A stretch of DNA of 64,000 bases from contig NZ_FOXY01000013.1 of the NCBI RefSeq assembly GCF_900115865.1, positions 1 to 64,000 of the forward strand, written 5' to 3'. Made by a program: the position numbers and the translations under genes. Positions within the stretch are counted from its first letter, which is position 1; each line of letters starts with the position of its first letter. Below the pieces are notes generated by a model that worked only from the letters and a program-made list of their open reading frames with translations, was not told where the DNA came from and did no database searches. This DNA comes from Donghicola eburneus. GTDB taxonomy: Bacteria; Pseudomonadota; Alphaproteobacteria; Rhodobacterales; Rhodobacteraceae. Shown here piece after piece: positions 53,152 through 63,250 of the stretch.

Positions 53152-54270
53152 GTGAAGACCGGCACCTATATCTCTGGCGCAGGGCACACGGTGCTGCTGC
53201 TGTGGGCGATCTTTGGGGGGGCCTTCAACTCGGAGCCTTTGCCCATTGAGAACGCCACCGACGTCTCGCTGATTTCGGCCGAGGAGTTTGCCGCGCTGAC
53301 TGCGCCGCAGACCGCCGAGGATGCCGAAGAGGTCGTGCCCCAGCCGACAGAGGCCGACACGCCTCAGGAGTTGGATCAGGCGCTGCGCCCGCCCGAACTG
53401 CCTGTGACGCCGCCGCAGCCCGAGCCGGAACCGGAGCCTGAACCCGAACCGGCCCCCGCGCCGGAGCCGGAGCCCGTGATCCCCGAGGTCGCGGCAGAGG
53501 CGCCCGACGCGCCGCCGAGCGATACGCCGACGCCCGAAGAGGCGCCCCGCGTGGCGCCCGAGCCGGTCGAGGCCCCGCCCGAGGATGTCGAGGTTGCGCC
53601 CGAACGCCAAGAGGCAGCAGATGCCGAGGTGCCCGCAGAGGCCCCTGTGCAAGAGGAACAGCAAGCCGCCGCACCGGAGGCCGCAACGACAGAGATCGTG
53701 ACCGAAGCCGAGGAGCCTGCCTCGTCGATGGAGCGGTCCTTGCGTCCGATGATGCGCCCGAACCGTCCGACGCCGCCACCGGTCGAGACCGCCGAGGCCG
53801 AGGCGCCGGCAGAGGAAGAGCCGCCCGCCGAGACGCCGGCAGAAGAGCCGGAACCGGCTGCCGATCCGCTGGCCGGTGCGCTCGAGGGCGCGTTGGCCGA
53901 AGCTTTGGGTGGCGCGACCAGCGAGCCTGCGCCAAGTCGCAGTGCCGCCCCGCCCCTGAGCGCCGGAGAGCGTGAAGGTCTGCGCGTGTCGGTCCAGCAG
54001 TGCTGGGTTGTGGACGTGGGATCGCAAGCGGCAAACGTGACGGTCGTGGTCGGCATGAACATGAACCCCGACGGAACGGTGGATCAGGGCAGTATCAACC
54101 TTGTGTCCGCGTCAGGGGGCGAAGGCCCCGCCGTCGAGACTGCCTATCAGGCCGCACGCCGCGCCATTTTGCGCTGCCAACGCCAAGGATATCCGCTGCC
54201 CTCGGAAAAATACGAGCAGTGGAAACAGATCGAAATGACTTTTGACCCTTCGCAGATGAGATTGCGTTAG
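53152..54270 (+). CDS. tolA: TolA-like cell envelope protein with Pro/Glu-rich linker
   Basis: A 372-residue protein: a short N-terminal membrane anchor (about 5-25), a long Pro/Glu/Ala-rich region (about 60-265), and a C-terminal TonB/TolA-like domain (about 280-372) with [22 protein letters not shown] and [18 protein letters not shown]. The linker is [12 protein letters not shown]-type, suggesting an extended rod rather than the Lys/Ala coiled helix of E. coli TolA. GTG start with GGGGCGAAC upstream. Context makes the identity secure. Confidence 0.9.
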   Translation: MKTGTYISGAGHTVLLLWAIFGGAFNSEPLPIENATDVSLISAEEFAALTAPQTAEDAEEVVPQPTEADTPQELDQALRPPELPVTPPQPEPEPEPEPEPAPAPEPEPVIPEVAAEAPDAPPSDTPTPEEAPRVAPEPVEAPPEDVEVAPERQEAADAEVPAEAPVQEEQQAAAPEAATTEIVTEAEEPASSMERSLRPMMRPNRPTPPPVETAEAEAPAEEEPPAETPAEEPEPAADPLAGALEGALAEALGGATSEPAPSRSAAPPLSAGEREGLRVSVQQCWVVDVGSQAANVTVVVGMNMNPDGTVDQGSINLVSASGGEGPAVETAYQAARRAILRCQRQGYPLPSEKYEQWKQIEMTFDPSQMRLR

Positions 54271-54314
54271 GGTCAACCAAGGAACAGAGACTCACCGAAC
54301 GTGAGGATGGAGTA

Positions 54315-55649
54315 ATGATGAAACCCTTTGCACACGCCCTCGCTCTGGCACTTGCTCTGGTCGCTGGCACCGCTGCGCCTGTTTTTGCGCAGGGCGGGCC
54401 GCTCCGGATTGATATTACCCAGGGTGTGATCGAACCGATGCCGATCGCGGTCCCGCAATTCGTGGCGGAAACCGCTGGTGCGCAGGATATGGCCGCGCAG
54501 CTGACCCGCGTGATCGCCGCCGATCTGGTGGGCACGGGCCTGTTCCGCGAGATCCCCCGCGAGGCGCATATCAGCACCATCAGCAATTTCTCGGCCCCCG
54601 TGCAGTATGCCGACTGGAAGGCCGTGAACGCACAGGCGCTGGTGACGGGGGCGGTGTCCACGGATGCGAGCGGCCGTCTGATCGTGAAATTCCGTCTGCA
54701 TGACGTGTTTAGCAACGGCGAGATGGGCGAGGGCCTGCAATTCGCGGGCACCACCGATGGCTGGCGCCGCATGGCCCACAAGGTTGCCGATCAGGTCTAT
54801 AGCCGTATCACCGGCGAAGGCCCGTATTTCGACAGCCGCGTTGTGTTCGTGTCCGAGCAGGGCCCCAAAGCCCAGCGTCAGAAACGTCTGGCGATCATGG
54901 ATTACGACGGCGCGAACGTGAACTACCTGACCGACAGCAGCAGCATCGTGCTGGCGCCGCGCTTTTCGCCCACGGGGGATCGCGTGCTATACACCAGCTA
55001 CGAAAGCGGCTTCCCCCGCATCTACGTGATGGACGTGGGCAGTGCGACCCGTCGCCCGCTGGCCGATCAGCCCGGCACCATGAGCTTTGCCCCCCGTTTC
55101 GGCCCTGATGGCAACACCGTGGTGTATTCTGTGACCGAGGGCGGCAATACCGACCTGTATTCGCTGAACCTTGCTTCGGGCCAACGGGGCCGTTTGACCA
55201 GTGCGCCCTCGATCGAGACTGCGCCGAGCTTTAGCCCCGATGGCAGCAAGATCGTGTTCGAGAGTGACCGCTCGGGCAGCCAGCAGCTGTACATTATGTC
55301 CGCGAGCGGCGGCGAGCCGACCCGCATCAGCTTTGGCGATGGTCGTTATGGCACGCCCGTGTGGTCGCCCCGTGGGGATATGATCGCGTTCACCAAGCAG
55401 AACAAAGGCCGCTTCCACATCGGCGTGATGCGCGTGGATGGCAGCGAAGAGCGTCTGCTGACCGCGTCGTTCCTGGACGAAGGCCCGACTTGGTCGCCCA
55501 ATGGCCGCGTGATCATGTTCACCCGCGAAACGCAGGGCGAGAATGGTGCCGCAGCGCTGTACTCGGTCGATATCTCGGGCCGCAATCTGAAGCGTGTCAG
55601 CATTCCCGCAGGCGGATCGGACCCCGCGTGGTCTCCGTTACAGCGGTAA
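54315..55649 (+). CDS. tolB: Tol-Pal system beta-propeller protein TolB
   Basis: A 444-residue periplasmic protein with a signal peptide (to about AAPVFAQG), an N-terminal alpha/beta domain and a six-bladed propeller of WD/PD40 repeats ([76 protein letters not shown]). It binds Pal and is released through TolA. Confidence 0.96.
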   Translation: MMKPFAHALALALALVAGTAAPVFAQGGPLRIDITQGVIEPMPIAVPQFVAETAGAQDMAAQLTRVIAADLVGTGLFREIPREAHISTISNFSAPVQYADWKAVNAQALVTGAVSTDASGRLIVKFRLHDVFSNGEMGEGLQFAGTTDGWRRMAHKVADQVYSRITGEGPYFDSRVVFVSEQGPKAQRQKRLAIMDYDGANVNYLTDSSSIVLAPRFSPTGDRVLYTSYESGFPRIYVMDVGSATRRPLADQPGTMSFAPRFGPDGNTVVYSVTEGGNTDLYSLNLASGQRGRLTSAPSIETAPSFSPDGSKIVFESDRSGSQQLYIMSASGGEPTRISFGDGRYGTPVWSPRGDMIAFTKQNKGRFHIGVMRVDGSEERLLTASFLDEGPTWSPNGRVIMFTRETQGENGAAALYSVDISGRNLKRVSIPAGGSDPAWSPLQR

Positions 55650-55713
55650 CCGTATCTTGGGCGCAAGCCTTGTGTTATAAAGCTCAAAAATTGAAAGAGC
55701 AGGAACCTAAATC

Positions 55714-56235
55714 ATGAAAACTCTTGGCACAATCGCAGTTCTCGTTGCGGCCCTTGGCCTCTCGGCGTGTTCCAAAACCGGTGCGGACCGTTTTGGCGCG
55801 GACGGGGGCGCTGGTGCGGGCGCAGGCTATGGCGCAGGCGCAAACGGTGCCTATGGCGATCCGTCGAGCCCCGCGTATTTCCAGCAGGCCGTTGGTGACC
55901 GTGTGCTGTTCCTTGTGGACCAGTCGTCGCTGACCGCAACCGCGCAGGAAACCCTGTACAAGCAGGCCCAGTGGCTGCTGACCAATAGCGATTACAAGGC
56001 TGTGATCGAAGGTCACGCGGACGAGCAGGGCACGCGCGAGTACAACATCGCGCTGGGTGCGCGCCGTGCGACCGCTGTGCGTGATTTCCTGATCTCGCAG
56101 GGTGTGCCCGCGACCCGTCTGGAAACTGTGTCGTATGGCAAGGAGCGCCCCATCGCTGTCTGCTCGAGCGAGGACTGCTATTCGCAGAACCGCCGCGCTG
56201 TGACCGTGATTTCGGGCAGTGCCTTTTCCAGCTGA
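55714..56235 (+). CDS. pal: Peptidoglycan-associated lipoprotein
   Basis: A 173-residue OmpA-family lipoprotein with lipobox LSAC, a Gly/Ala-rich linker, and the peptidoglycan-binding domain (VLFLVDQSSLTATAQETL, VIEGHADEQGTREYNIALGARRATAV, SYGKERP, NRRAVTVI). It anchors the outer membrane to peptidoglycan and partners with TolB. Confidence 0.96.
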   Translation: MKTLGTIAVLVAALGLSACSKTGADRFGADGGAGAGAGYGAGANGAYGDPSSPAYFQQAVGDRVLFLVDQSSLTATAQETLYKQAQWLLTNSDYKAVIEGHADEQGTREYNIALGARRATAVRDFLISQGVPATRLETVSYGKERPIAVCSSEDCYSQNRRAVTVISGSAFSS

Positions 56236-56264
56236 TTTGTGACCGCGTTTAAAAGGAGTTTGGG

Positions 56265-57113
56265 ATGATCCGGCAGACCTTGGGTGCGCTGATGATCGGG
56301 ACAGTTCTGGCTGGTGCGCCTGTTTGGGCGCAGCAGGCGGACGAGGCAACACTGGCGGATTTGCGCCAGCAGCTGTCTGTGCTGAATGTGGATATCCAGC
56401 GCCTGAAGCGCGAGCTGTCCACCACAGGCGCGCCCGGTGGATCGGTGCAGGGCGGATCGGTGCTGACCCGTGTGGACGCCATCGAATCCGAAATGACCCG
56501 TCTGACCAACCGGATCGAGGAGTTGGGCCACCGGATCGAGACTGTCGTCACCGCGGGCACCAACCGCGTGAACGATCTGAACTTCCGTTTGTGCGAGCTG
56601 GAAGCCAGCTGCGATATCTCGACCCTTGAGGATATGCCGCGTTTGGGCGGGGCAGAGACGGGGGCGGCTATGCCGGTCTCTCCGATCCAGCCTGCGACGG
56701 GCGGGTCCGAGTCCGCTGGCACCGAACTGGCTGTCAGCGAGCAAGCGGATTTCGACCGTGCGCAACTGGCCCTGACCGAAGGGCGCTTTGACGAGGCGGC
56801 GGCGGATTTCGCTGCGTTCATCGAGGCGTATCCCGGGAGCCCTTTGACCGCGACGGCCCATCTGGGCCGCGCCAAGGCGCTGAAGCAGCAGGCTGACACC
56901 CGCGAAAGCGCGCGCGCTTATCTGCAGGCGTTCTCCACCGATCCCGAAGGGCCCGGCGCTGCCGAAGCCTTGACCGGACTGGGATCGGCTCTGGGGCAGC
57001 TTGGCCAGTTGAACGAGGCGTGCGTGACCTTGTCCGAGGTCAGTGTCCGTTTCCCCGGTGATCCGGCGGTGTCCGATGCCAGCACGGCGATGGGCGATCT
57101 GGGCTGCTCGTGA
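56265..57113 (+). CDS. cpoB: Cell division coordinator CpoB (YbgF)
   Basis: A 282-residue periplasmic protein: signal peptide ending near PVWAQQ, an N-terminal coiled coil (about 25-100, with LADLRQQLSVLNVDIQRLKREL and IEELGHRI) for trimerisation, and C-terminal TPR repeats (about 155-280). It couples Tol-Pal with cell-wall synthesis. Overlaps tilS by 4 bp (GTGA). Confidence 0.93.
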   Translation: MIRQTLGALMIGTVLAGAPVWAQQADEATLADLRQQLSVLNVDIQRLKRELSTTGAPGGSVQGGSVLTRVDAIESEMTRLTNRIEELGHRIETVVTAGTNRVNDLNFRLCELEASCDISTLEDMPRLGGAETGAAMPVSPIQPATGGSESAGTELAVSEQADFDRAQLALTEGRFDEAAADFAAFIEAYPGSPLTATAHLGRAKALKQQADTRESARAYLQAFSTDPEGPGAAEALTGLGSALGQLGQLNEACVTLSEVSVRFPGDPAVSDASTAMGDLGCS

Positions 57114-58339
57114 GCGAGGCGCTTCGTAACGTCATTGCGCGGCTTCGGGCCGCGCCACAGCCCCTCGGCATTGCGGTGTCGGGGGGCTCTGATTCTGTGG
57201 GGTTGATGCGGGCTGCGGTGGCGGCGGGTCTGAAACCGCAGATCGTGACCGTCGACCATGGCCTGCGCCCTGAGTCGCGGGCCGAGGCCGAGGGCGTGGC
57301 AGAGGCCGCTCGGCTCTTGGGGCTGTCCCACGACATTCTGGAATGGACCGACTGGAGCGGGCAGGGGAACTTGCAGGACGCCGCCCGCCGTGCGCGGCAG
57401 CGGTTGATCGGTGCGTGGGCGGCGGAGCGCGAGATTCCCGTGGTTGCCTTGGGGCATACACAGGACGATCAGGCCGAGACGGTGCTGATGCGGCTGTCGC
57501 GGGCGTCGGGCGTGGATGGTCTGTCGGCGATGCCCGAGTGGCGCGAATCTTATTGGGGCCACTGGTGGCGTCCGATGCTGGATTGCCCACGTCAGGAGAT
57601 CCGTGACTGGCTGACGGATAGCGGAGTGCCTTGGGTCGATGATCCGTCCAACGAGAACGAACGCTTCACCCGTGTGAAAATGCGCAAGGCGATGCCGCTG
57701 CTGACAGAATTGGGGATCGGAGCCGACGTTTTGGCGCAGGTGGCCCTGCACCAGCAGCAAGTGCGGGACGCTTTAGAAGAAATTACATCGGATTTGGCTG
57801 CGCAAATTGCCACAGTTGATGGCGGCGTGCTGGAATTACAGGCAGAGCCCCTGTGGGCCGCCCCGACAGAAATTTCGCGTCGGCTGATATTGGCGGCGTT
57901 GCGCTGGATCGCGCCCGCGCCCTATGCGCCGCGCTCCGATGCCGTCGAAGGGGCGATCGCGAATCTGCGGGACGATCAGCCCACGACCTTGGCCGGATGT
58001 GCCCTGCGCCCGCGCAAGGGCACTATCGCGATTTTCCGTGAATACAACGCCGTGCGCGACATCACAGCCACGCCTCCAGCCTTGTGGGACGGGGTGTGGC
58101 AAGCCATCCCGCCGGAAGGTACGGAACCCGCCGAAATCCGCGCTTTGGGCCCCGAGGGCATGCGCCAACTGCCCGACGGGCGCCCCGACACGCGCCCCTA
58201 CGCTGCCCTGATCGCAGAGCCAGCGGTATGGAAAAACGATCGATTGATCGCCGCGCCAATGGCCGGTTGGCCCTGCGGATGGCAGATTCATCGTGAAATC
58301 GGGGCAGATGATTTCACTCAAAGCATCTTATCGCATTGA
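57110..58339 (+). CDS. tilS: tRNA(Ile)-lysidine synthase
   Basis: A 409-residue PP-loop ATPase with VSGGSDSVGLM, VDHGLRPESRAEAEGV, LGHTQDDQAETVLMRLSR and WVDDPSNENERFTRVKMRK. It changes C34 of tRNA-Ile2 to lysidine, essential for AUA decoding. GTG start overlapping cpoB. Position before ftsH is widely conserved. Confidence 0.95.
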   Translation: MSEALRNVIARLRAAPQPLGIAVSGGSDSVGLMRAAVAAGLKPQIVTVDHGLRPESRAEAEGVAEAARLLGLSHDILEWTDWSGQGNLQDAARRARQRLIGAWAAEREIPVVALGHTQDDQAETVLMRLSRASGVDGLSAMPEWRESYWGHWWRPMLDCPRQEIRDWLTDSGVPWVDDPSNENERFTRVKMRKAMPLLTELGIGADVLAQVALHQQQVRDALEEITSDLAAQIATVDGGVLELQAEPLWAAPTEISRRLILAALRWIAPAPYAPRSDAVEGAIANLRDDQPTTLAGCALRPRKGTIAIFREYNAVRDITATPPALWDGVWQAIPPEGTEPAEIRALGPEGMRQLPDGRPDTRPYAALIAEPAVWKNDRLIAAPMAGWPCGWQIHREIGADDFTQSILSH

Positions 58340-58363
58340 ACCTCGCTTCTGACTCTCTATTTT
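58336..58363 (+). promoter_or_regulatory. Possible promoter of ftsH
   Basis: TTGAAC (58336-58341) and TATTTT (58358-58363) are 16 bp apart, about 55 bp before the ftsH start. A heat-shock sigma factor could recognise it, since ftsH is often RpoH-dependent, but the match to that consensus is partial. Confidence 0.35.
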
Positions 58364-58416
58364 GATGTGAAAAGGTCAGGGCGCGTCTCTGGCTTTGGAC
58401 TTCAAGGAGATGACTT

Positions 58417-60333
58417 TTGCAAAACGCGCGTAGCATCGCATTCTGGGTCGTGCTGTTTCTGCTGGTCCTTGCCCTGTTCAATCTGTTCAGTGGCAGTGGC
58501 ACCTCGATGCAGAGCCAGACCGTCAGCTATTCGGAGTTTGTGCAGTCTGTGGACAACGGCAATGTCGCCCGTGTGACGCTGGATGGGGAAACCATCCGCT
58601 TCCAAGGCAGCGATGGTCGGGACTATCAGACGATCAAACCCGGTGACGCTCAGATCACCCAGACCCTGGTCGACAACAACATTCCGTTCGAGGCACGGAG
58701 TCAGGAACAGAGCGGTCTTCAGACCTTCCTCGTGTCCCTGCTGCCGTTCCTGCTGCTGATCGGCGTCTGGATTTTCTTTATGAACCGGATGCAGGGTGGC
58801 GGCGGTGGCCGTGGCGGCGCTATGGGCTTTGGCAAGTCCAAGGCCAAGCTGCTGACCGAGAAGCATGGCCGCGTCACCTTTGACGACGTGGCAGGCATCG
58901 ACGAGGCCAAAGAAGAGCTGGAAGAGATCGTGGAATTCCTGCGCAACCCGCAGAAGTTCAGCCGCCTTGGCGGTAAGATCCCCAAAGGGGCGCTGCTGGT
59001 GGGCCCTCCGGGTACTGGTAAAACGCTGCTGGCCCGCTCGATCGCGGGTGAGGCGGGGGTACCCTTCTTCACCATCTCGGGCTCTGACTTTGTGGAAATG
59101 TTCGTGGGTGTGGGCGCAAGCCGCGTCCGTGACATGTTCGAACAGGCGAAAAAGAACGCGCCCTGTATCGTGTTCATCGACGAAATCGACGCTGTGGGCC
59201 GTGCCCGTGGTGTTGGCATCGGCGGCGGCAACGACGAGCGTGAGCAGACCCTGAACCAGCTGCTGGTCGAAATGGACGGCTTCGAGGCGAACGAGGGCGT
59301 GATCATCATCGCGGCCACCAACCGCCGCGACGTTCTGGACCCCGCACTGCTGCGTCCGGGCCGCTTTGACCGTCAGGTCACCGTGCCGAACCCCGACATC
59401 AAAGGCCGCGAAAAGATTCTGGGCGTTCACGCGCGCAAGACCCCGCTGGGCCCCGACGTTGACCTGCGCATCATCGCGCGCGGCACGCCCGGTTTCTCAG
59501 GTGCGGATCTAGCGAACCTCGTGAACGAGGCCGCGCTGATGGCTGCACGTATCGGGCGTCGTTTCATCACAATGGAAGATTTCGAAAACGCCAAGGACAA
59601 GGTCATGATGGGCGCAGAGCGCCGCAGCATGGTCCTGACCGCCGATCAAAAGGAAAAGACCGCCTACCACGAGGCTGGTCACGCCGTGGTCGGTCTGGAA
59701 CTGCCCCAGTGTGATCCGGTCTACAAAGCCACGATCATCCCGCGCGGTGGTGCCTTGGGTATGGTGGTGAGCCTGCCCGAAATCGACCGCCTGAACTGGC
59801 ACAAGTCGGAATGCGAGGAAAAGCTGGCGATGACCATGGCGGGCAAAGCCGCCGAGATCATCAAGTACGGCGAAGACATGGTCTCGAACGGTCCGGCTGG
59901 CGACATCCAGCAGGCGTCTGCTCTGGCCCGTGCCATGGTCCTGCGCTGGGGCATGTCGGACAAGGTCGGCAACATCGACTATTCCGAAGCCCACGAAGGC
60001 TACTCTGGTAACACCGCAGGCCTGTCTGTCTCGGCCCACACCAAAGAACTGATCGAAGAGGAAGTGCGCGGCATCATCCAACGCGGATACGAGCGCGCCT
60101 ACCAGATCCTCACCGAAAAGAACGAAGAGTGGGAGCGTCTGGCCAAGGGTCTGCTCGAGTACGAGACCTTGACCGGCGAAGAGATCAAGCGCGTCATGCG
60201 CGGCGAGCCGCCCCAAGCGTCGGGTCAGGATGACGAGGATGACGCGGGCTCCAGCAGCATCACGGCGATCCCCAAAACCCGCGGCAAGAACAAGCCGTCG
60301 GGGGACACACCGGAACCCGAACCTTCGGCATAA
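58417..60333 (+). CDS. ftsH: ATP-dependent zinc metalloprotease FtsH
   Basis: A 638-residue membrane protease. Two N-terminal membrane helices (about 5-25 and 103-123) flank a periplasmic domain. The AAA module has Walker A GPPGTGKT, Walker [11 protein letters not shown], the pore loop FVEMFVG and SRH RPGRFDR. The zinc site is HEAGH. It degrades misfolded membrane proteins and regulators such as LpxC or RpoH. The start is TTG 58417 with AAGGAG 8 nt upstream; no in-frame ATG is available at that place. The C-terminal tail is Asp/Pro-rich. Confidence 0.97.
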   Translation: MQNARSIAFWVVLFLLVLALFNLFSGSGTSMQSQTVSYSEFVQSVDNGNVARVTLDGETIRFQGSDGRDYQTIKPGDAQITQTLVDNNIPFEARSQEQSGLQTFLVSLLPFLLLIGVWIFFMNRMQGGGGGRGGAMGFGKSKAKLLTEKHGRVTFDDVAGIDEAKEELEEIVEFLRNPQKFSRLGGKIPKGALLVGPPGTGKTLLARSIAGEAGVPFFTISGSDFVEMFVGVGASRVRDMFEQAKKNAPCIVFIDEIDAVGRARGVGIGGGNDEREQTLNQLLVEMDGFEANEGVIIIAATNRRDVLDPALLRPGRFDRQVTVPNPDIKGREKILGVHARKTPLGPDVDLRIIARGTPGFSGADLANLVNEAALMAARIGRRFITMEDFENAKDKVMMGAERRSMVLTADQKEKTAYHEAGHAVVGLELPQCDPVYKATIIPRGGALGMVVSLPEIDRLNWHKSECEEKLAMTMAGKAAEIIKYGEDMVSNGPAGDIQQASALARAMVLRWGMSDKVGNIDYSEAHEGYSGNTAGLSVSAHTKELIEEEVRGIIQRGYERAYQILTEKNEEWERLAKGLLEYETLTGEEIKRVMRGEPPQASGQDDEDDAGSSSITAIPKTRGKNKPSGDTPEPEPSA

Positions 60334-60342
60334 CGCCATATC

Positions 60343-60372
60343 AAACGCCCCGCCCAATCGCGGGGCGTTTTG
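60343..60372 (+). terminator. Rho-independent terminator of ftsH
   Basis: AAACGCCCCGC pairs perfectly with GCGGGGCGTTT around a CCAATC loop, then TG CTTTT. Confidence 0.9.
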
Positions 60373-60477
60373 CTTTTCCGGCCTCTGGTGGCCGGAACAC
60401 AATTCCCCGCTTCTTTTTGCAGAAAATACTCACTATCCCGAAGGGGCACACAGTCTCGAAGGACGAAAGGACACACC

Positions 60478-61077
60478 ATGCCCGCCCTGAAGCCCACATC
60501 CTTTAGCGCAAAGATCACTTGGCTGGGGCACGTGCTAGACCGCGACGCATCGCTGGCCTCCGAGCCGCTAGAGCAGATGGACCTGACATGGGCTGGCGTT
60601 GCAACCGAATCTCACGGGGGCGAAACGCGGCCTTCTTGCACGCGCGTTCGATCCCAGCACCCCAAGGGCACCGAGATCGCCAACGTCCGGCAGTTGACGA
60701 TTCTGTCGGCCGAGGAATTGGCTGAAATCGCTGCCGAGATGGGCGTTGATGCGTTCAACCCCGCGTGGGCAGGCATCAGCATCGTGATCGAGGGCATTCC
60801 CGATTTCACTCATGTGCCGCCGTCGTCGCGCCTGCAGGCCGAGAGCGGGGCAACCATCGTCATCGACATGGAAAACCGCCCCTGCCATCTACCCGCCAAG
60901 GTCATCGAAGAAGAGGCGCCCGGCAAAGGCAGAGCCTTCAAAGCTGCCGCTCTGAACCGCCGCGGTGTGACCGCTTGGGTCGAACGTCCTGGCGCGCTGA
61001 AGGTGGGCGATACCTTGCGCCTGCACATCCCCGACCAGCCTGTTTGGCAGCATCTGGACGCCGCGCGGGCGGAATAA
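60478..61077 (+). CDS. MOSC-domain-like protein
   Basis: A 199-residue protein with the beta-barrel pattern of MOSC (MoCo sulfurase C-terminal) domains: an N-terminal LDRDASLAS...MDLTWAGV part, ILSAEELAEIAAEMG, the segment FTHVPPSSRLQ and a Cys in MENRPCHLPAKVIE near the usual conserved position. A sulfur-carrier role for molybdoenzymes would be a reasonable guess, but it is not shown. ATG 60478 follows GAAAGGACACACC; an in-frame extension upstream runs through the ftsH terminator and was rejected. Confidence 0.75.
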   Translation: MPALKPTSFSAKITWLGHVLDRDASLASEPLEQMDLTWAGVATESHGGETRPSCTRVRSQHPKGTEIANVRQLTILSAEELAEIAAEMGVDAFNPAWAGISIVIEGIPDFTHVPPSSRLQAESGATIVIDMENRPCHLPAKVIEEEAPGKGRAFKAAALNRRGVTAWVERPGALKVGDTLRLHIPDQPVWQHLDAARAE

Positions 61078-61164
61078 AGCGGTTAGGGCCGATCCGGCAC
61101 TTGTTCTGAGGTGCAGAACCGATTACCTGCGGGCGCAACACTCGCCCGCAGGAGATATGACAGG

Positions 61165-61479
61165 ATGGACAGGACGCGCCGCGCCCCTACCGAATGCCCC
61201 GACATGCCTACCTTGCGTGCCCAGATAGATGATCTGGACACCCAGCTTGTGACGCTATTGGTTGAGCGCGCGACCTATATCGACCGTGCCATCCAGTTGA
61301 AACCGGACGCAGGTTTACCCGCCCGTATTCGCGACCGAGTCGAGCAAGTTGTCGCTAACGTGCGCAATAAGGCGGATTCGCAGGGGCTTGACCCCGATTT
61401 GACTGAGAGCCTCTGGCGCAAGATCATCGACTGGTCGATCGATCGCGAGGAACGGGTTCTCGGGACCCACAAGGAGTAA
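61165..61479 (+). CDS. Chorismate mutase (AroQ type)
   Basis: A roughly 104-residue all-helical protein: [26 protein letters not shown], a middle helix with [17 protein letters not shown], and a last helix [17 protein letters not shown]. These are the three helices of AroQ, which converts chorismate to prephenate. An isochorismate pyruvate lyase of the same fold is the alternative. ATG 61165 follows AGGAG at 61149-61153 (12 nt); ATG 61204 is a shorter in-frame option. It is 4 bp before folD. Confidence 0.82.
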   Translation: MDRTRRAPTECPDMPTLRAQIDDLDTQLVTLLVERATYIDRAIQLKPDAGLPARIRDRVEQVVANVRNKADSQGLDPDLTESLWRKIIDWSIDREERVLGTHKE

Positions 61480-61483
61480 CCAG

Positions 61484-62386
61484 ATGACCGCGAAGATCAT
61501 CGACGGCAAGGCCTTTGCGGCCACGGTACGCGAAAAGGTGGCAGGCCATGTCAGCCGCCTGAAAGAAGAGCACGGCATCACCCCCGGTCTGGCGGTGGTT
61601 CTGGTGGGTGAGGACCCCGCGTCGCAAGTCTATGTCCGCTCCAAGGGCAAGCAGACCATCGAAGCGGGCATGAACAGCTACGAGCACAAGCTTGATGCCG
61701 CCACATCCGAGGCGGATCTGCTGGCGCTGATTGATCAGCTGAACAATGATCCTGCGGTTCACGGTATTCTGGTGCAGCTGCCGCTGCCCGATCATCTGGA
61801 CAGCGATCTGGTGATCAACTCGATTGATCCGGCCAAAGACGTGGACGGCTTCCATATCTCGAACGTGGGTCTGTTGGGCACCGGTCAGAAGGCGATGGTG
61901 CCTTGCACGCCGCTGGGCTGCCTCATGATGCTGCGTGATCATCACGGGTCGCTGTCGGGAATGGACGCGGTCGTGATTGGCCGCTCGAACATCGTGGGCA
62001 AGCCGATGGCGCAACTGCTGCTTGGCGATAGCTGCACTGTTACCATCGCGCATAGCCGCACGAAGGATCTGGCCGATGTGGTCCGCCGCGCGGATATTGT
62101 GGTTGCCGCTGTTGGCCGTCCCGAGATGGTGCCTGGCGACTGGATCAAAGAAGGTGCGACCGTGATCGACGTGGGCATCAACCGCATCGACGCCCCCGAA
62201 AAGGGCGAGGGCAAGACCCGTCTGGTGGGCGACGTGCATTTCGAGAGCGCTGCGGCCGTTGCGGGCGCGATCACCCCTGTTCCGGGTGGTGTCGGCCCCA
62301 TGACCATTGCGTGTCTGTTGGCCAACACTGTGACCGCGTGCTGCCGTGCGAACGGTCTGGCGGAGCCTCAGGGTCTGACCGCGTAA
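61484..62386 (+). CDS. folD: Methylenetetrahydrofolate dehydrogenase/cyclohydrolase
   Basis: A 300-residue bifunctional enzyme with [16 protein letters not shown] (the catalytic Tyr and Lys), [26 protein letters not shown] and [20 protein letters not shown]. It interconverts methylene-, methenyl- and formyl-tetrahydrofolate. GGAGTAACC precedes the ATG. Confidence 0.96.
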   Translation: MTAKIIDGKAFAATVREKVAGHVSRLKEEHGITPGLAVVLVGEDPASQVYVRSKGKQTIEAGMNSYEHKLDAATSEADLLALIDQLNNDPAVHGILVQLPLPDHLDSDLVINSIDPAKDVDGFHISNVGLLGTGQKAMVPCTPLGCLMMLRDHHGSLSGMDAVVIGRSNIVGKPMAQLLLGDSCTVTIAHSRTKDLADVVRRADIVVAAVGRPEMVPGDWIKEGATVIDVGINRIDAPEKGEGKTRLVGDVHFESAAAVAGAITPVPGGVGPMTIACLLANTVTACCRANGLAEPQGLTA

Positions 62387-62415
62387 GCTGGTTCAGGTTT
62401 GGCGAATTCAAAGGT

Positions 62416-62447
62416 GCGCGGTCCGCTGGACCGCGCGCTTTTTTGTT
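62416..62447 (+). terminator. Rho-independent terminator of folD
   Basis: GCGCGGTCC pairs perfectly with GGACCGCGC around a GCT loop, followed by GCTTTTTTG. The next 200 bp (to 62649) are GC-rich and I see no gene or repeat in them. Confidence 0.9.
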
Positions 62448-62649
62448 TGTGGGGTGCTCGGGACCTCACCAAAGCAGCTACGAAGCCTGCCCGCGCGCAT
62501 GGACTGGCGTGACAGGCGGCGGCCTCCGTCTCAAGGAAAATAGCGGTATCCCCGCGTGCCGCGCGGAGCCTCCGCGATTTGCCTTGCGCCGGAGCCCTTT
62601 GCCCGTCTCTTGGTCCTGCGTGCGAGGGCAGGCTCCGAAGCAGCAGGGG

Positions 62650-63084
62650 TCAGGTGCGGCGTTCGAGCTTGGTGGCGAGGTGGATCAGGCTCTCGATCTC
62701 TTTGACGCCGCGGGCGCTGCCGATCCATTCGAGGGTGCGGTCCAAAGTGGCGGTGTCGTCTGTGGCAACCTCGATCACCAGATCATAGCGGCCCGAGGCG
62801 CTGTGGATGGCCTTGACCTCTGGCAGGGATTTGATGCGTCCTACGATGGCCGAGGTTTCGTGAGGATCTGTGCAGACCAAAAGCGTGCCGCTGATGGCGG
62901 GGCGGGCGCCCGCGCCGAGGCGGATCGAGTAGCCCTCGATCACGCCGGATTTTTCCAGACGTTCGAGACGGGCCTGAACGGTCGTCCGCGCAAGGCCGAT
63001 GCGGCGGGCGATGGTCGATACGCTCATGCGGGCATTTTCCGACAGGGCTGCGATCAGGGCGAGGTCTGTTGCGTCAAGTTGCAT
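62650..63084 (-). CDS. Lrp/AsnC-family transcriptional regulator
   Basis: A 144-residue protein: an N-terminal AsnC HTH (MQLDATDLALIAALSENARMSVSTIARRIGLARTTVQARLERLEKSGVIEGYSI) and a C-terminal RAM ligand domain (VKAIHSASGRYDLVIEVATDD, GVKEIESLIHL). ATG 63084 gives the usual N-terminus; longer in-frame extensions lack similarity and run into the divergent gene's leader. Divergent from the molybdoenzyme gene, which it may control. Confidence 0.9.
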   Translation of the reverse strand: MQLDATDLALIAALSENARMSVSTIARRIGLARTTVQARLERLEKSGVIEGYSIRLGAGARPAISGTLLVCTDPHETSAIVGRIKSLPEVKAIHSASGRYDLVIEVATDDTATLDRTLEWIGSARGVKEIESLIHLATKLERRT

Positions 63085-63113
63085 GGTCTGAACCGGTCCT
63101 TGGGCAAATTGCT

Positions 63114-63150
63114 TTGCCGAATCATACGATATGACTTTGCATTTCGGCAA
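63114..63150. promoter_or_regulatory. Candidate operator between the Lrp gene and the molybdoenzyme gene
   Basis: TTGCCGAA (63114-63121) and TTCGGCAA (63143-63150) are exact inverted copies separated by 21 bp. Between them lies TCATA-CGA-TATGA (63122-63134), a second inverted repeat. Lrp-family proteins often bind such elements next to their own genes. Confidence 0.45.
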
Positions 63151-63250
63151 GGTGATGAATGCCTGACAGTCTGGCGCGAATGGATGATGGTGGCTGGACT
63201 TGTTGGATAGGCCGACTACTGTCGGAAGAAAGACCGCTATGGAGGACAGC

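Noticed and set aside
52072-54027. A 651-codon open frame on the minus strand across tolQ, tolR and tolA
   Set aside because: It is antisense to three secure Tol genes, is dominated by Arg/Gly/His, and has no domain-like pattern; high GC and biased codons produce such frames.
62448-62649. A short gene in the GC-rich gap after folD
   Set aside because: The only frames are Arg/Pro-rich, with no ribosome site and no family pattern.
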